This document shows, in pieces, positions 10,470 through 21,050 of a DNA stretch of 64,000 nt. The notes beneath the pieces were generated by a model. That model saw only the letters and a list, made by a program, of their open reading frames with translations. It was not told where the DNA came from and did no database searches. The stretch comes from Stenocarpella maydis (Eukaryota > Ascomycota > Sordariomycetes > Diaporthales > Diaporthaceae). Position numbers and translations under genes: made by a program. The stretch is taken from positions 1-64,000 of the forward strand of contig NQMI01000103.1 in NCBI GenBank assembly GCA_002270565.1. Reading direction: 5' to 3'. The number at the start of each line of letters is the position of its first letter. Position 1 is the first letter of the stretch.

Positions 10470-12231
10470 AAGGTGACATTGTACGCCCCAGTCCGCACTG
10501 TTTACCTTCTCTATTTCCACCCTTTATCAAAATATATCGGGCCATGGCTCGCTGCTGTCTCAAACTTGTGGTGGGCGTATCACTGGTGAGTTCTGGGTCA
10601 ACCTGGGCCAAAAATGTTGGAAAGCTGAGATCACCAGGCTTGGAGGAAGGTACCCATGGGCCATTGCAAGAGCACGGGATAATTATGGTGAGTTCAAATG
10701 CAAAATAAGTGCAAGGATAAAACAATAACGTCTCTTTCGCAGGTGACCTCGTCCGCATTGGCCCCAACGGAGTTATTTTCATCACTCCAAAGGCATCAGA
10801 AGGTAAGTCCCCGGTTATAGAAGTACTTTGGGGGGAGACCACCGATAGAGCCAGCTCACAGCTGTTGGCCAGATATTTACGATTCCCACACCAAGAAAAT
10901 GGAACACTTCACCAGGACGGATTTGCTGGCTTTTTTTTTTTTTGGGGGGGGGGGGGCGAAGATGGGAGCAGCTAGGAAAGGGACGCTATCAGACATCGCG
11001 AGATTCGGAAAAATCTCTCGCCGGCCTTCAGCGTCAAGTCTCTGCAGGCCAAAGAGCCCACATTCCACAAACATATCGACTATTTCGTGAACAGGATGAG
11101 AGAATTTGGCAACCAAGAGAACAGTGTGGACCTTCTCCAGGTACACAGGCCCCTGCTCTCGCCACTTGGACAGAACCAACGCTCTGTGAGGATACTAATT
11201 GCAGCTCGGCAGTGGACTGACTGGCTTGCCCTCGACATCTCAGCAGACATGACGTACAGTCGAGAAATGAAGCAGATGCAACAAGTAAGTGCATCATCAT
11301 ATTTGCTCAGATACAGTCCTCTCACAGGTGCATATATACTGACAACACGAGAGTGAGAAACGCACCACTTCTGGATGCACTCTGGGCGGCCAACTTCTTG
11401 CCCGCTGGCAATGCGGTCAGCAAAAGGTTCCGCCTCCTGACACCATTAAAGTTCCCCTTCGTCCGGCCTTCACTGTTGGCAACGCTTCCACGCACTTTGG
11501 CCTAGAATCACAAAGAATTGGTTACCCGGATTAACCGTCGAGGGAACACTGCACACCTCGACTACTTTGAGCACGTGTGACCTCCGAAGCCCCCGAACCC
11601 AGCAGGAATGAGCTAAAACACATGGAGATGGTGGATGGTCAGTTCCTCAGCGCATTTGTGTGCCGATCTCTAGTCAATTCCTGTGCACGCTCATTGTTTT
11701 GCTGCTGGATCCCATCGGCCGCCACCACCTTTTTGAGGAGATTCGAGCTTTCAGAACCAGCCACGACATCGACACCGAAGCAGTGGCACATCTGCCGCTA
11801 CTCAATGCTTGTCTATTGGAGACGCTCCGTATAACAGTGGTGGGCGCCAACGGGCTTCTACGGATATCACCTGGCGATGTTATAGACGGTCACTATATCG
11901 AAAAGGGGATCAATGTCCAGTACAGCCATCTTGCATTCACGCGGAGTACCCAGTGCTTCAAGGGCCCGGACCAGTCCAAGCCACAGCGCTGGCTTCCGCA
12001 CGATCATCAGCTTTGGGATTCTTCATTTGAAGATGATGCGAGGGACGCTGTGCGGCCGTTCAGTCGAGGCCCACGGAATTGCATCGGCAAGGGGTCAGCG
12101 TGGCGCCAGACCGGCTGTTGATTGCCAAGGTGCTATGGCACTTTGACCTGGGGCTTGTCCCTGGCGAGGAGGTGCTTTTTGATGGCGACTTTCGGTCATA
12201 CGCGATGTGGAAATATCACATGTGCACCTAG
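10470..12231 (+). pseudogene. Cytochrome P450 pseudogene
   Basis: The remains of a microsomal P450 monooxygenase can be followed with introns at 10586-10637, 10688-10742, 10803-10872, 11141-11212 and one from 11285. The hinge region (GPWLAAVSNLWWAYHW) leads into RIGPNGVIFITPKAS. The K-helix ETLR is at 11819-11830. The heme loop FSRGPRNCIG is intact at 12059-12088 and carries the Cys ligand. Damage includes a T13G13 homopolymer (10931-10956) replacing normal coding sequence, an in-frame TAG a few codons later, TAG and TGA stops near 11500-11580, a frame change near 11640, and another just after the heme loop. The last coding frame ends with a TAG at 12229-12231. Intact splice sites and heme loop suggest recent death. 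Substrate unknown; the 5' membrane anchor is not identifiable. Confidence 0.85.
10931..10956. repeat. T13-G13 compound homopolymer
   Basis: Thirteen T are followed directly by thirteen G inside the P450 exon that should encode the region after the substrate-access loop. It shifts the frame and replaces conserved residues with FFFFGGGG. Confidence 0.95.
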
Positions 12232-13127
12232 TTAGCTATAAGTCTGAGCGTGAGATTTGGCGCAATCAGCGGGTGAGACCTGCAGCTTGTTGGTCACCCT
12301 TGTGATTAGACTTGGGGCTATGTGTTGGTACTCGAGCGCGTTGGTCATTACGTTTAAATTGCACAATCGCCGTGTGATCGGCAACCGGCTTGGCAGTGAC
12401 CGGGCCACATTGCATGATTGGGCGCCTCTTGCGCCCACGGTTGTCAAGAGCTGCCAGGAGCCCAGCCCAGGCTTCTCCAGGGCCAAGTGCTTTTGGAGGA
12501 TTATCGAACGAGACCACTAGGCGTTGAAAAAAAGAGCCGCAGGATGTCAGCTCGTATGCGTAAGCCGCCCTAGCCGGGTTGGTGCCAGATTGCGGGTTTC
12601 CTTTGTCCGGTCTGCGAGGTTGTCGTCGCCCCCGACATGGTCACCGTGTTAAAAAAAAATACCTCAGCTTCATTTATGAGACATGAGCACGTACCAGAAG
12701 AACACAACGGACTCATCGTCCGTGCAGTGTCGCCTGCAGCAGGGCTGAAGCTGAGATCTGGGGAATCAAGACGTCGTGTCAGGATTCAGGAACAAGGCCG
12801 AATCTAAAGCTCAGTGGGCCCTTGAGGATTAAATTAGGCTGCCCCTGATCAAGCTCACAGGCCGGCTTGGCTTTTCCTAAACGAGATGGCACCTGTCAAG
12901 GCAGTGAGATGAGAGCCACCCGGCAGTGTCTCCTTTTCCTCGGCGATTAAAATATCGTCAGTCCCCTGAGAATGGCATCCGAGTCTCTCTCCTTTCCCCT
13001 TCAACCTCAGGGCTCACTCACCCAAGTCATTCTTTGAACACACCAGCCGACCAGGCCTGATACACGTCACGGCCCAACACACTCTTTTACGCAAAATAAT
13101 TCCATAATAATCCGTCCGCCTGTCGTG
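12232..13127. other. Intergenic and promoter region of the Kre9-like gene
   Basis: No gene is supported. The last 170 bases before the next start are C/T-rich (CTCTCTCCTTTCCCC near 12983), as is usual for fungal core promoters. An A9 run lies near 12650. Confidence 0.5.
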
Positions 13128-13908
13128 ATGCGTTCCCTGTCGCTGCTCGCCCTCGCGGCGCCCCTGGCCTCCGCCATCCAGTTCACCAACCCGGCCGTCA
13201 ACTCGACCCTGACCCGCGGTTCCACCTTTGATCTTCAGTGGTCCACCGTCGACACCGACCCCAACGAGTTCAGCGTCTACCTGGTGAACTTTGTCAACTG
13301 GCCCCCGTACTACGCCCCGGTTTCCTTCGGCGTCGACTCCACCACCGGCAAGACTTCCGTCCGCGTCCCCTGTGATGTGAACCCCTCGTACGGATACCAG
13401 TTGTAAGTTGCCAGACTACGCATGCTGAGCTGGTTCACATCGCTGACCCCTGACCACCAGCAACGCCATCAACGGCACCAACGTGTACATCATCTACGCC
13501 CAGACCCCCAAGTTCTCCATCGCCGGGTCTGCCTGCACCGACGAGCCGGCCGTGACCGCGGCCCCGACCTGCGCGGCCCCGACGGCGACTGTGACCGCGA
13601 CCGTTACGGTGCGTGGAAATTCTACTATCGTGCAGCCCACCGCCACGCCCACCGCCGGCTCGTCCCGCCCCCTTGGAAATGAGCTCGTCGCCAAGTCCAA
13701 GTACGAGGGGGAGTGCCCCGAGATCGTCGGCTGGAGTGGCGGCTATGACCACCCCGTAAAGCTGACCGAGGTCCCTCGTGCAGGCTCGTCCGGACAGTCT
13801 CCGGCACAGGTAGGCGTCGCTGTTGAGGGCGGCCTCGCTGCTTCGACCAACGGCAAGGTCAAGAGCAAGTGTGCCTCCAAGATGAGGAGGGTCAGGAGGC
13901 ACGCCTAA
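13128..13908 (+). CDS. Secreted Kre9/Knh1-like cell-wall protein
   Basis: Exons 13128-13402 and 13461-13908 give 240 residues; the GTAAGT..CAG intron joins TT-C and restores YGYQFNAINGTN. Residues 1-16 (MRSLSLLALAAPLASA) are a clear signal peptide. The mature part starts IQFTNPAVNSTLTRGSTFDLQW and runs to about residue 115, matching the N-terminal Ig-like domain of the Kre9/Knh1 family, which acts in beta-1,6-glucan and wall assembly. Next comes a short Thr/Ala/Val-rich segment (TATVTVRGNSTIVQPTATPT). The usual long Ser/Thr-rich stalk and hydrophobic GPI-attachment tail are absent. Instead the C-terminus is charged and basic (KCASKMRRVRRHA). It is therefore either a soluble wall protein or a gene whose 3' end has been altered by an indel or missed intron. 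Several N-glycosylation sequons (NST, NGT) are present. Confidence 0.8.
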
Positions 13909-15820
13909 GTGTCAGATCACTGCTGAAACGCGGTCCTTGGGCGGAGGCAGGACGCCAGTACAGAAACGCTTCGTCGGTCTGTCCGGCGGCGGTCGATGTG
14001 GAGGGAGAGTGGTTGAGACGGACCTGGAGAACACACACAGCGGCCTGTCTTTGGTAGAAGCTGGCGTTGGCTCGGAGAAATTTATACCCCGTCTTGACCG
14101 AAATGATTGCGCTTCTGCGCACTTGTGAACATGAAATGAAGTCCATCGGATTCAGCACGGTTTCCTTTCCAAGTCCAACCGAAAAGTACTGCGAGGTCCG
14201 GATTATGGACGATTGCCGTTACAACATGCAGGGCACAGCTCAATTCTTCTGGTTGTCAAGAAGGCTATTTTGGCTCATCCATCACATTCTGTTCTTCCAG
14301 ATCAAGGTATTTTTTATCGGCCAGAGGGTGCAGTCGGTGCTCTGAGTGTGGCAATAGTAGTGTGCAACAGCACATTGGTGGGCTATCGCTACAGCCACCG
14401 TACTGTAGCCAGAGGGCGTAGTTGCTTACTAAGCAACTACCACCCACTATATAGACCCGAGATAGCTGGCGGGCTACGCCCACTGCACCCACTACTCGAG
14501 ACAGAGAGAAATACAAGAACAACACCCCACTCGTATTGCAATACGTGACCCATCCAACACTGAGCGTTTTATTTGAGACCCCCGGCGGAGGCGCCAAAAG
14601 TCCGCATATAAAGCAACTAAATCACAACATGTAACGTCGATATGTTTACACATAGAAAAGGCCCCCGCGTCTCTCCTTTTGCAGAGGTTGTCAGACGGCT
14701 TGGTGTAACCATTCTTTTTGAAAGGATGCATATAACCGAGACACGATGGGCAGCCTGAGGTATCAAAACCAAAGCCGTTGGGTTGAGGGGACATGTCTAG
14801 CATTCTGGGGTTGGCATCTTGGCAGGGCTCTTAACAGATGGTTCATGGTTAGCGACACGAAAGGCTCAGTAGTCACCCCGCAATGCACCAAGAAACCAAG
14901 ATGGCAACGAATAGAGGCCACAAACGGGTCTCACAAAGCGAGAGGAAGCCTAACCGTGTCCATATTGGTGGTTCTCCCAGGAGCAAACGTCGTCGAGCTG
15001 GGCGACTCACCGACCGAAGTCAGGTTTCAGTACGGTCCATTCTCAGCACACCGGTTCATCCGCACATGCCCGCGACGACCGATAGGATACCTATGGGTCT
15101 GCTGAACATCGGGTCCAAGCCACCGGTCAGTCTTTGTTCTGGTTTGGGCCGGTCGATGGATATGACTTGGACGAGGGAAGCCTCCGGGATCTATATGTAC
15201 CTGCACTTATTACCGCAAAAGCTAGCAGTTATGGGCGGCCCGAGTTTGACTGGCGGGGAAAGGGTCTAGAGATTTAAACTAAAACCTTGCAAAGAATGGT
15301 GATCCGCCGCCCAGCTTGTGCGTCTCGTGGCCAATATGTACAATAAGTAGTGTGACGATGGAAGGCCGATGGAGACAGCCAAAAGGCTTCTTGATGACTA
15401 CTGCAAGACACGTAACTTTTTATCAGCTCCGAAAACCATCCGAGTGTCATAATTAAGTGTGGATCGAAGGTTTGAAAGCTCCCAAATCATCTCGTCGGCC
15501 TCAGTGGTACGATTATAACTAGATGAGTGAAAACCAGGAACGAAGCTGAGCCATCGGCTAGGTACACAGAACCCTTTCTCATCATAACGAAAGACAGGCT
15601 CGGGTTCAGTGTTATGGAAGGAGAAGGTCCCTTCAAGTATTCAGGTCTCCTTGAAGAATATGTCCAACGTCCAACAGACCGATGCAAGGGACAGCTGGCA
15701 GCATGGGAACCTGAAAGGAACATACTTCCAGGGAGTCCCTGTCTTGCGCCGATTCAAGAAAGCAAGTTCTTTAAGCGCTTTCACCTTAGGCATTTTTAGT
15801 GGTATGGGATTATCTCACCG
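13909..15820. other. Intergenic, unassigned
   Basis: Short ORFs on both strands, the largest about 120 codons near 14746-15269, have no recognisable motif and no consistent splice pattern. Nothing firm is seen. Confidence 0.45.
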
Positions 15821-16144
15821 ATGCTTATCATGGCACTGAGCAACAGCCTTCTCGTTCCATTGGTTGTGGCGAGCGTCACCACAGTGCTCCTCTCCATTTT
15901 CTCAGCGCTGCCCAGTGCCGATGATTGGTGGAGGCCTACTAGTACAAGAATAGACGGTGCTAGTCTCGGTAACGGCCTATGCAGCGATCCATGTTATCTT
16001 TCGCGAGACGTCGCTTTCTGTGACATAAGTTTATCACACGCGAATACTCTTACTCTGTATTATGAAGTCGATCCTACTTTTGAAATATTTGTGCTAATTT
16101 GGCAAGCGAAAGACGACCTTAATATTGAGGTGACTAATGGGTAA
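15821..16144 (+). CDS. Possible small secreted protein
   Basis: An open frame of 107 codons has an internal Met at residue 4 (MALSNSLLVPLVV) followed by about 20 hydrophobic residues and an ALPSA-like cleavage site, which reads as a signal peptide. The mature part is about 75 residues, with three Cys in GLCSDPCYLSRDVAFC. Size and composition fit a small secreted, effector-like protein, but there is no family match I can name. The odd Cys count may mean an exon is missing, and a chance ORF is quite possible. Confidence 0.25.
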   Translation: MLIMALSNSLLVPLVVASVTTVLLSIFSALPSADDWWRPTSTRIDGASLGNGLCSDPCYLSRDVAFCDISLSHANTLTLYYEVDPTFEIFVLIWQAKDDLNIEVTNG

Positions 16145-17514
16145 CTGCATAGCTTTCATACAATTTTCCTGTCCGAGCACGGGTTTCGAGCGTGTTCGGA
16201 ATCGATACTAGAAACCAGGATAAAATGGGATTTTGCGTTTGGTAACCTTTCCTTGTTTTCTAGAGACACGGAATATCCATTTGCCACCAGCAGAGCCTGT
16301 CAGAGGTCGTGCGGCGGGTTTCAGAAATTAAGTAGTCATTTGGTGCGGATGAGCGCGCCTCAACCCACCATGGATTTCTTCTCGCGTTGTCCACGACGCG
16401 TGCCCAGAAATACTCCTTAATGTTCCTTCAGAAAGAGGTACGGATGGGCTAGGAGCATTCTGCAATTTGTAACTTCTCAAGGTCCCGCTTGTGAACTACC
16501 TGGTTAGTTACTTCGTCAAAGTGACCTGATTCCACCACCCGTATCAAACCATCGGCCTCGTTACTCGCAGGGTTTTATCCGATTTTGCCTCGATTCAAGG
16601 GGCCTACCCATTACCTAGGTCCTTTAGTGCTCCATTGTATATAAAAGAGCTCCCCGCTCTCTATTTCTATGGCATAAGAAACCCAGTCAAGTTGCTCCAC
16701 GCGAACGCCCCACTCAGAATCGTGATAGCTTTTTTCTTCGCATCAAGTCTGAAACGTTTACGTTAACCTCTTATGAATTGCTAGTCTCATGAAACGCCCG
16801 GCGTCTGAGGTGGCCATTCATTCCGCGAGTCTCGCTAGGCTACTCTGAGAGGCTCGAATGATTTGATACCGAGCATCAAGTCTCGCTTTGTCGACTGGCA
16901 CTGGTGGTCAATGGTTTGCCGTCCCGCCTGAGGAGATAGAGGCGTTGTTGACAAGGTAATCACGGCGTTCCGAGGCTGTTCTGGGCGCCTGCACAACTGG
17001 AACGGTGAAAGCAATTTGGCGGACACCTGGGCATTGGTAACCAGTTGTGTGCCGTATTGTCGCGCCGTTGAACCTTCCTAATACTATGTAAAGCTGTTCT
17101 TTGCGGTCTCCATCATTCTGCAGACGTTGTCTCTGAATAGTACGCTTATCCTACGTACATGTCGCAGCTGACAGCTTTCGGTGGCTATTATGGCGGGAAT
17201 TGGCATCGGGTAAGGGACAATTGTTCCGTTCGAAATAGGCACCTGGAGCTATGTCGAGATCTTGAACCTGACCGCATAAAGGGCACCAAATTGATATTTG
17301 AGCTTTGGGCTGGGGTTGGGTGATGGCGTAGGGGTTGGACGGTGACAGACACAACTTCATAAACTTAAGCACCCAAGTCTCTTCCACAGAAGCATTCAAT
17401 AGGAGACATGCATCGTCTAGACTCTAATGCGAAGTTCGGATGAGTCAAATACTCGACCTAAAATGTTACTCTGTACCCTTTTAGATGCCCACCGGTCTCT
17501 CCAAGGGTTTGGAA
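16145..17514. other. Intergenic
   Basis: No gene is supported. A good TATA-like string, TATATAAAAG, sits at 16638-16647 with CT-rich sequence after it, but no convincing coding sequence follows on the plus strand. Confidence 0.45.
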
Positions 17515-18115
17515 TTACAACAGAGCACGGCCCTTCTCGAGCTCCTCCAATTGTCTGCGCAGCAAGTCGATCTTAAACGCTCGGTACGCATTCTCGACTC
17601 GCTTACGCCTTTCTTCATCAGACCTCACCCTCCGGGCGGCAATGTACGAGCCGGTCAAGAAGCCTGTCTCGCCCCCTAGGAACAACCCCCCCATGCCCAA
17701 GAGGAAGTAGGCGGCAAAGTCTCCCACGGGCGTGGGCGCCAACATTGATGTCACGTCCGGTACATCAACTGCAAAGCTCTTGTTAGCCAGAAGGACATTG
17801 GCAGGAGTGTGGCGTGAATGCCGGAACAGTGAGCTTGCCTATCTTTCCGCTCTCAAATATGACCTGCTTCGGCTTATCAGAAGTCTTGAGCTGGTTGAAC
17901 CAGTTCCACCGGAGCCCACGGACTCGATACGCCAGGAAGGAGCCGAGCCCAAGCCCGATCAGGGATCCGAGGGATGCATGCCAGCCGATTGTTTCAGCGG
18001 CTCCTTTTAGCACCTTCCGGTCGTCGACGGTCAAGTCGTGCTGAAAATGAGACTCGGCGAGCTCGGCCAGCTCGTCGTGCTGGTGGTGCCGTCGGAACGC
18101 TGCTAGCCCGGACAT
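17515..18115 (-). CDS. Conserved-looking small membrane-associated protein, function unknown
   Basis: On the minus strand, exon 1 is 18115-17839 and exon 2 is 17768-17515, giving 176 residues from an ATG at 18115. The frame only reads through if the intron uses a GC donor: AAGATAG|GCAAGC to CTTTGCAG|TTGATG, with a GGCTAAC branch site. The join gives ESGKIVDVPDVTSML. Features in order: a His/Glu-rich N-terminus, a Gly-rich hydrophobic helix (ASLGSLIGLGLGSFLAYRV, about residues 46-64), a Pro/Asp linker, a second Gly-rich hydrophobic segment (FLLGMGGLFLGGETGFLTG), and a charged helical C-terminus rich in Arg/Glu/Leu. This is reminiscent of small fungal inner-membrane or organellar proteins of unknown function. 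It is divergent from the SDR gene to the right, with 474 bp between the two starts. Confidence 0.7.
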
Positions 18116-18589
18116 ATCGACGTCGTGTGTCGTCCACGACCTGACCAACTAACTGATAAATGTTTTGTCAGCCTATGCTTGCAGCTTAAAGACTGTCCCG
18201 GTGTGGAGAGGTGGAATTCTTTGGCATCTGGGGGGACGCATCAATGCAAACAGAACCCCTTATGTAGAAAATGGCGTCTCATCCCAACATGTCTGCTCTT
18301 CCAGTGACATCGTTTGTCGCTCAATGGATCATTCCCGAACCATCATCGCTCGGCGCGTTGCTCCTGCGATGCAGTGATGACATCACGGGAGACGGAAGAG
18401 TGTTTAGCCGGGGGTTAGGGTATATTGGCCGGCAAGCGAACCTTGGAATCTAGGACGTCCTGCGAAGAGCGTCGGGGCATAAAAGGTTTGGTGTTTATTC
18501 ATAATCGATCCCCCATTCGAAATCATACAAACAGGGATCCACCCAGACCGTGCGCAATCAGTCACTGCTTCATCGCTGGATAGCCCAAC

Positions 18590-19842
18590 ATGGTCAAACT
18601 TTTCCTGTGAGTGTATCCAGCCTCAACCTGTGATCGCGACGGGGTAGGCTGACCGTTTCCAACCCCTCAGGACAGGTGTCACGGGGTATACCGGCGGGGA
18701 TATTTTCCACGCTCTTCAAGAGACCCACCCGGATCTCGAGTACTCTGTGCTGGTCAGGAACGAGTCCAAGGCCGCGCCCGTCAAGGACAAGTACCCCAAT
18801 GTCCGTGTCGTCTACGGCACGCTAGACGACTCCAAGTTGCTAGAGGAGGAGGCATCAAAGACTGACATTCTCATCCGTATGCGACCATGACCTTGTTGCT
18901 TGGGCCGTGATGGCTTTGATTGGACAGAATCTGATTTCCCGCCAACTTCCTAGACACTGCCGACGCATCGGACCACGAAGGTGCGGCCAAAGCCTTTGCG
19001 AAGGGCCTCACGTCAGGGCATAGCATAGACAAGCCCGGCTATTGGATCCACACGGGCGGGACAGGCATCTTGACATACCAGGACACCGATGCCAATCGTT
19101 GGGGCCAGCCGCTGGCGTACGAGCCGTATAATGACCTCGAGGGCATTGATGCTCTCACCGGCCTACCCGATCACGCCTTTCACCGGAACGTCGACAAAAT
19201 CGTGCTGAGTGCTGCTAGAGATCCGGCTATCAAGGCGGCAATTATCTGCCCTCCTACCATATATGGCAAGGGAAGAGGAGTGGGCAACACCAAGAGCCGA
19301 CAGGTATACGTGATGGCCAACATGACTCTGAAGCGTGGAAAAGCACCCATCATCGGAACGGGCAAGGCGTCCATGGATGACGTCCATGTCCATGATTTGA
19401 CACATCTCTATATCAAGATGGTTGACGCCGCGCTGAACCCCAAACCCGAAATAGACGAGCACATCTGGGGCCCCAAGAAGGGTTATCTTCTCGCTGAGGG
19501 AGGGTACCACGTATGGGGCGAGGTCGCTCAGTGGGTCGCCGAAGCTGCGCACTCCAAAGGCTACATTAAGGACACCACCCTCGAGGTAAGCTTTCCGGCC
19601 ATTCACTTTTCTCCGCCCGGTGCGGGTGTCTTACTAATCCGACGAAGCCTTTGGACGTGGACGAGGCCAAAGAGATCGCTGGGTTTGAGGCTGCTTCCTA
19701 TGGGTTGAACTCACGTGGTTACGCAAAGAGGGCGCGCAAGTACCTCGGTTGGAACCCAACTTCTCCGCGCCTGAAGGATGAGGTCCCTAACATTGTCGAT
19801 GTGGAGGCGGAACTGCTAGGACTCAAGCCGTCAAAGCATTGA
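18590..19842 (+). CDS. NAD(P)-binding extended SDR / epimerase-like protein
   Basis: Four exons (18590-18606, 18671-18876, 18954-19585, 19648-19842) give 349 residues. The first exon encodes only MVKLFL; the next begins TGVTGYTGGDIF, a Gly-rich dinucleotide-binding turn of a Rossmann fold (GxxGxxG). The beta-strand and acidic-residue pattern continues with VRVVYGTLDD and TDILIHTADASDH. A central segment (WIHTGGTGIL, then a GQPLAYEPYND stretch) and PPTIYGKGRGVGNT are typical of the fungal branch of NAD-dependent epimerase/dehydratases. The classical YxxxK pair is not obvious; HRNVDK occupies the similar place, so catalysis may be atypical. All introns are GT..AG; intron 3 has a TTACTAAT branch site. 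It is probably cytosolic. Substrate cannot be told from sequence. Confidence 0.88.
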
Positions 19843-21050
19843 GCTTGAGCTTATTTTGCGGTCGGACCGTGTTATGAGGGACGATTCTGGCCTAATGTAG
19901 ATGCACTTGACAACGGCGGACCCTCGTACGCCTTCAACTGCCGTTTTGGGACAGTGACTTCAGGAATCAATCGAAGTTTGGTTAAAGTGATGTCGATGAT
20001 ATTCTTGGTGCATCGGCTGTTTCTTCGTCGAAATTCCAACAGAATAAGTTGACGTTTATTGCCAGTCGCATGGTACGATAACTACGCGCTAGACGCCACA
20101 GAAATCACAAGCTCGGCAGTCATTCCATGTTGTAAGTGTACTTCAACGTTACTATTCACACACTACATGGCAATGTGTCCCATCAGCTGAAAAGACGAAT
20201 ACACAGAGAGGCCATCCGAAGTTTCTGGATGCTCTCGAAGCAACTGGTGGTTACGTCCTTGCCAAGGCCTGTTTGCAGGGAACTCTAGAAGTGCTATGAC
20301 AGAGCAGACGGACAAGTTTTCCTCATTCACTACATGCCGAAATGATAAAAAGTAACCCCCGCAAAAATTCGTGAGGCTATTACCCAGAGAAGCTTCATAC
20401 TAACCCTTGAGGCGTGCGGTCAGCCTTGAGAACTCTTTCACTCCTCCGTACAAAACTTTACGAGGCCATTACCCAGAGTAGCGTAGCACCCTCATGACTA
20501 TATATTTCCGGGTTCGAGACTTGACAGATCCAATCAACCTGAGCTGCTCAGCTCATGCCAATATACCAAGACAGTCCTGCAGATCCACAGCGCCGTACCC
20601 ATCGAGAACATTGGGCGTGAGGGATGGGACCAGGTCATGACATTCGATATCTGAATTACCCCCAACGAGCGCTCCGAGGGCTTAGTTTCCCAGAGTCGCA
20701 TTGCTGTGGCGACGGTGTTTCCCTGGGTGTGAGCTCGGTTCGCTAGCATGAATTCACATGTGCACTCACACCGGCACTCGGCCAATCCCTCCTAGCGAGA
20801 TGAGCATGGAACCACAAGGTTCGTGTTCACGATCAGCAGCGCCACTTCCTCTGCCAATTGTGGTGTTTTGCACCTAGCACGGGGGTTGCGTGTCGCTCGG
20901 CATCCTGGGCTTGTTTTGCCAGGGCGTGCCAAATGAACCGGCCTTAACAGCCTGGTCCCCCCCCCCACCCTTTTTTCTTCTTCTTTTTGTTGCAAAGTTG
21001 CCCCCCGAGTGGAACAACTTCCGGGCACATCACACAATTTGGTTGTAGCG
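19843..21050. other. Intergenic with a diverged direct repeat
   Basis: No gene is supported. Two similar segments of about 30 nt, each containing a GAGGC[T/C]ATTACCCAGAG core, lie near 20371 and 20461. The last 100 bases before the next start include C- and T-homopolymers near 20958-20990. Confidence 0.45.

Noticed and set aside
16638..16647. TATATAAAAG promoter-like string
   Set aside because: No coding sequence with support follows, and single TATA words occur by chance.
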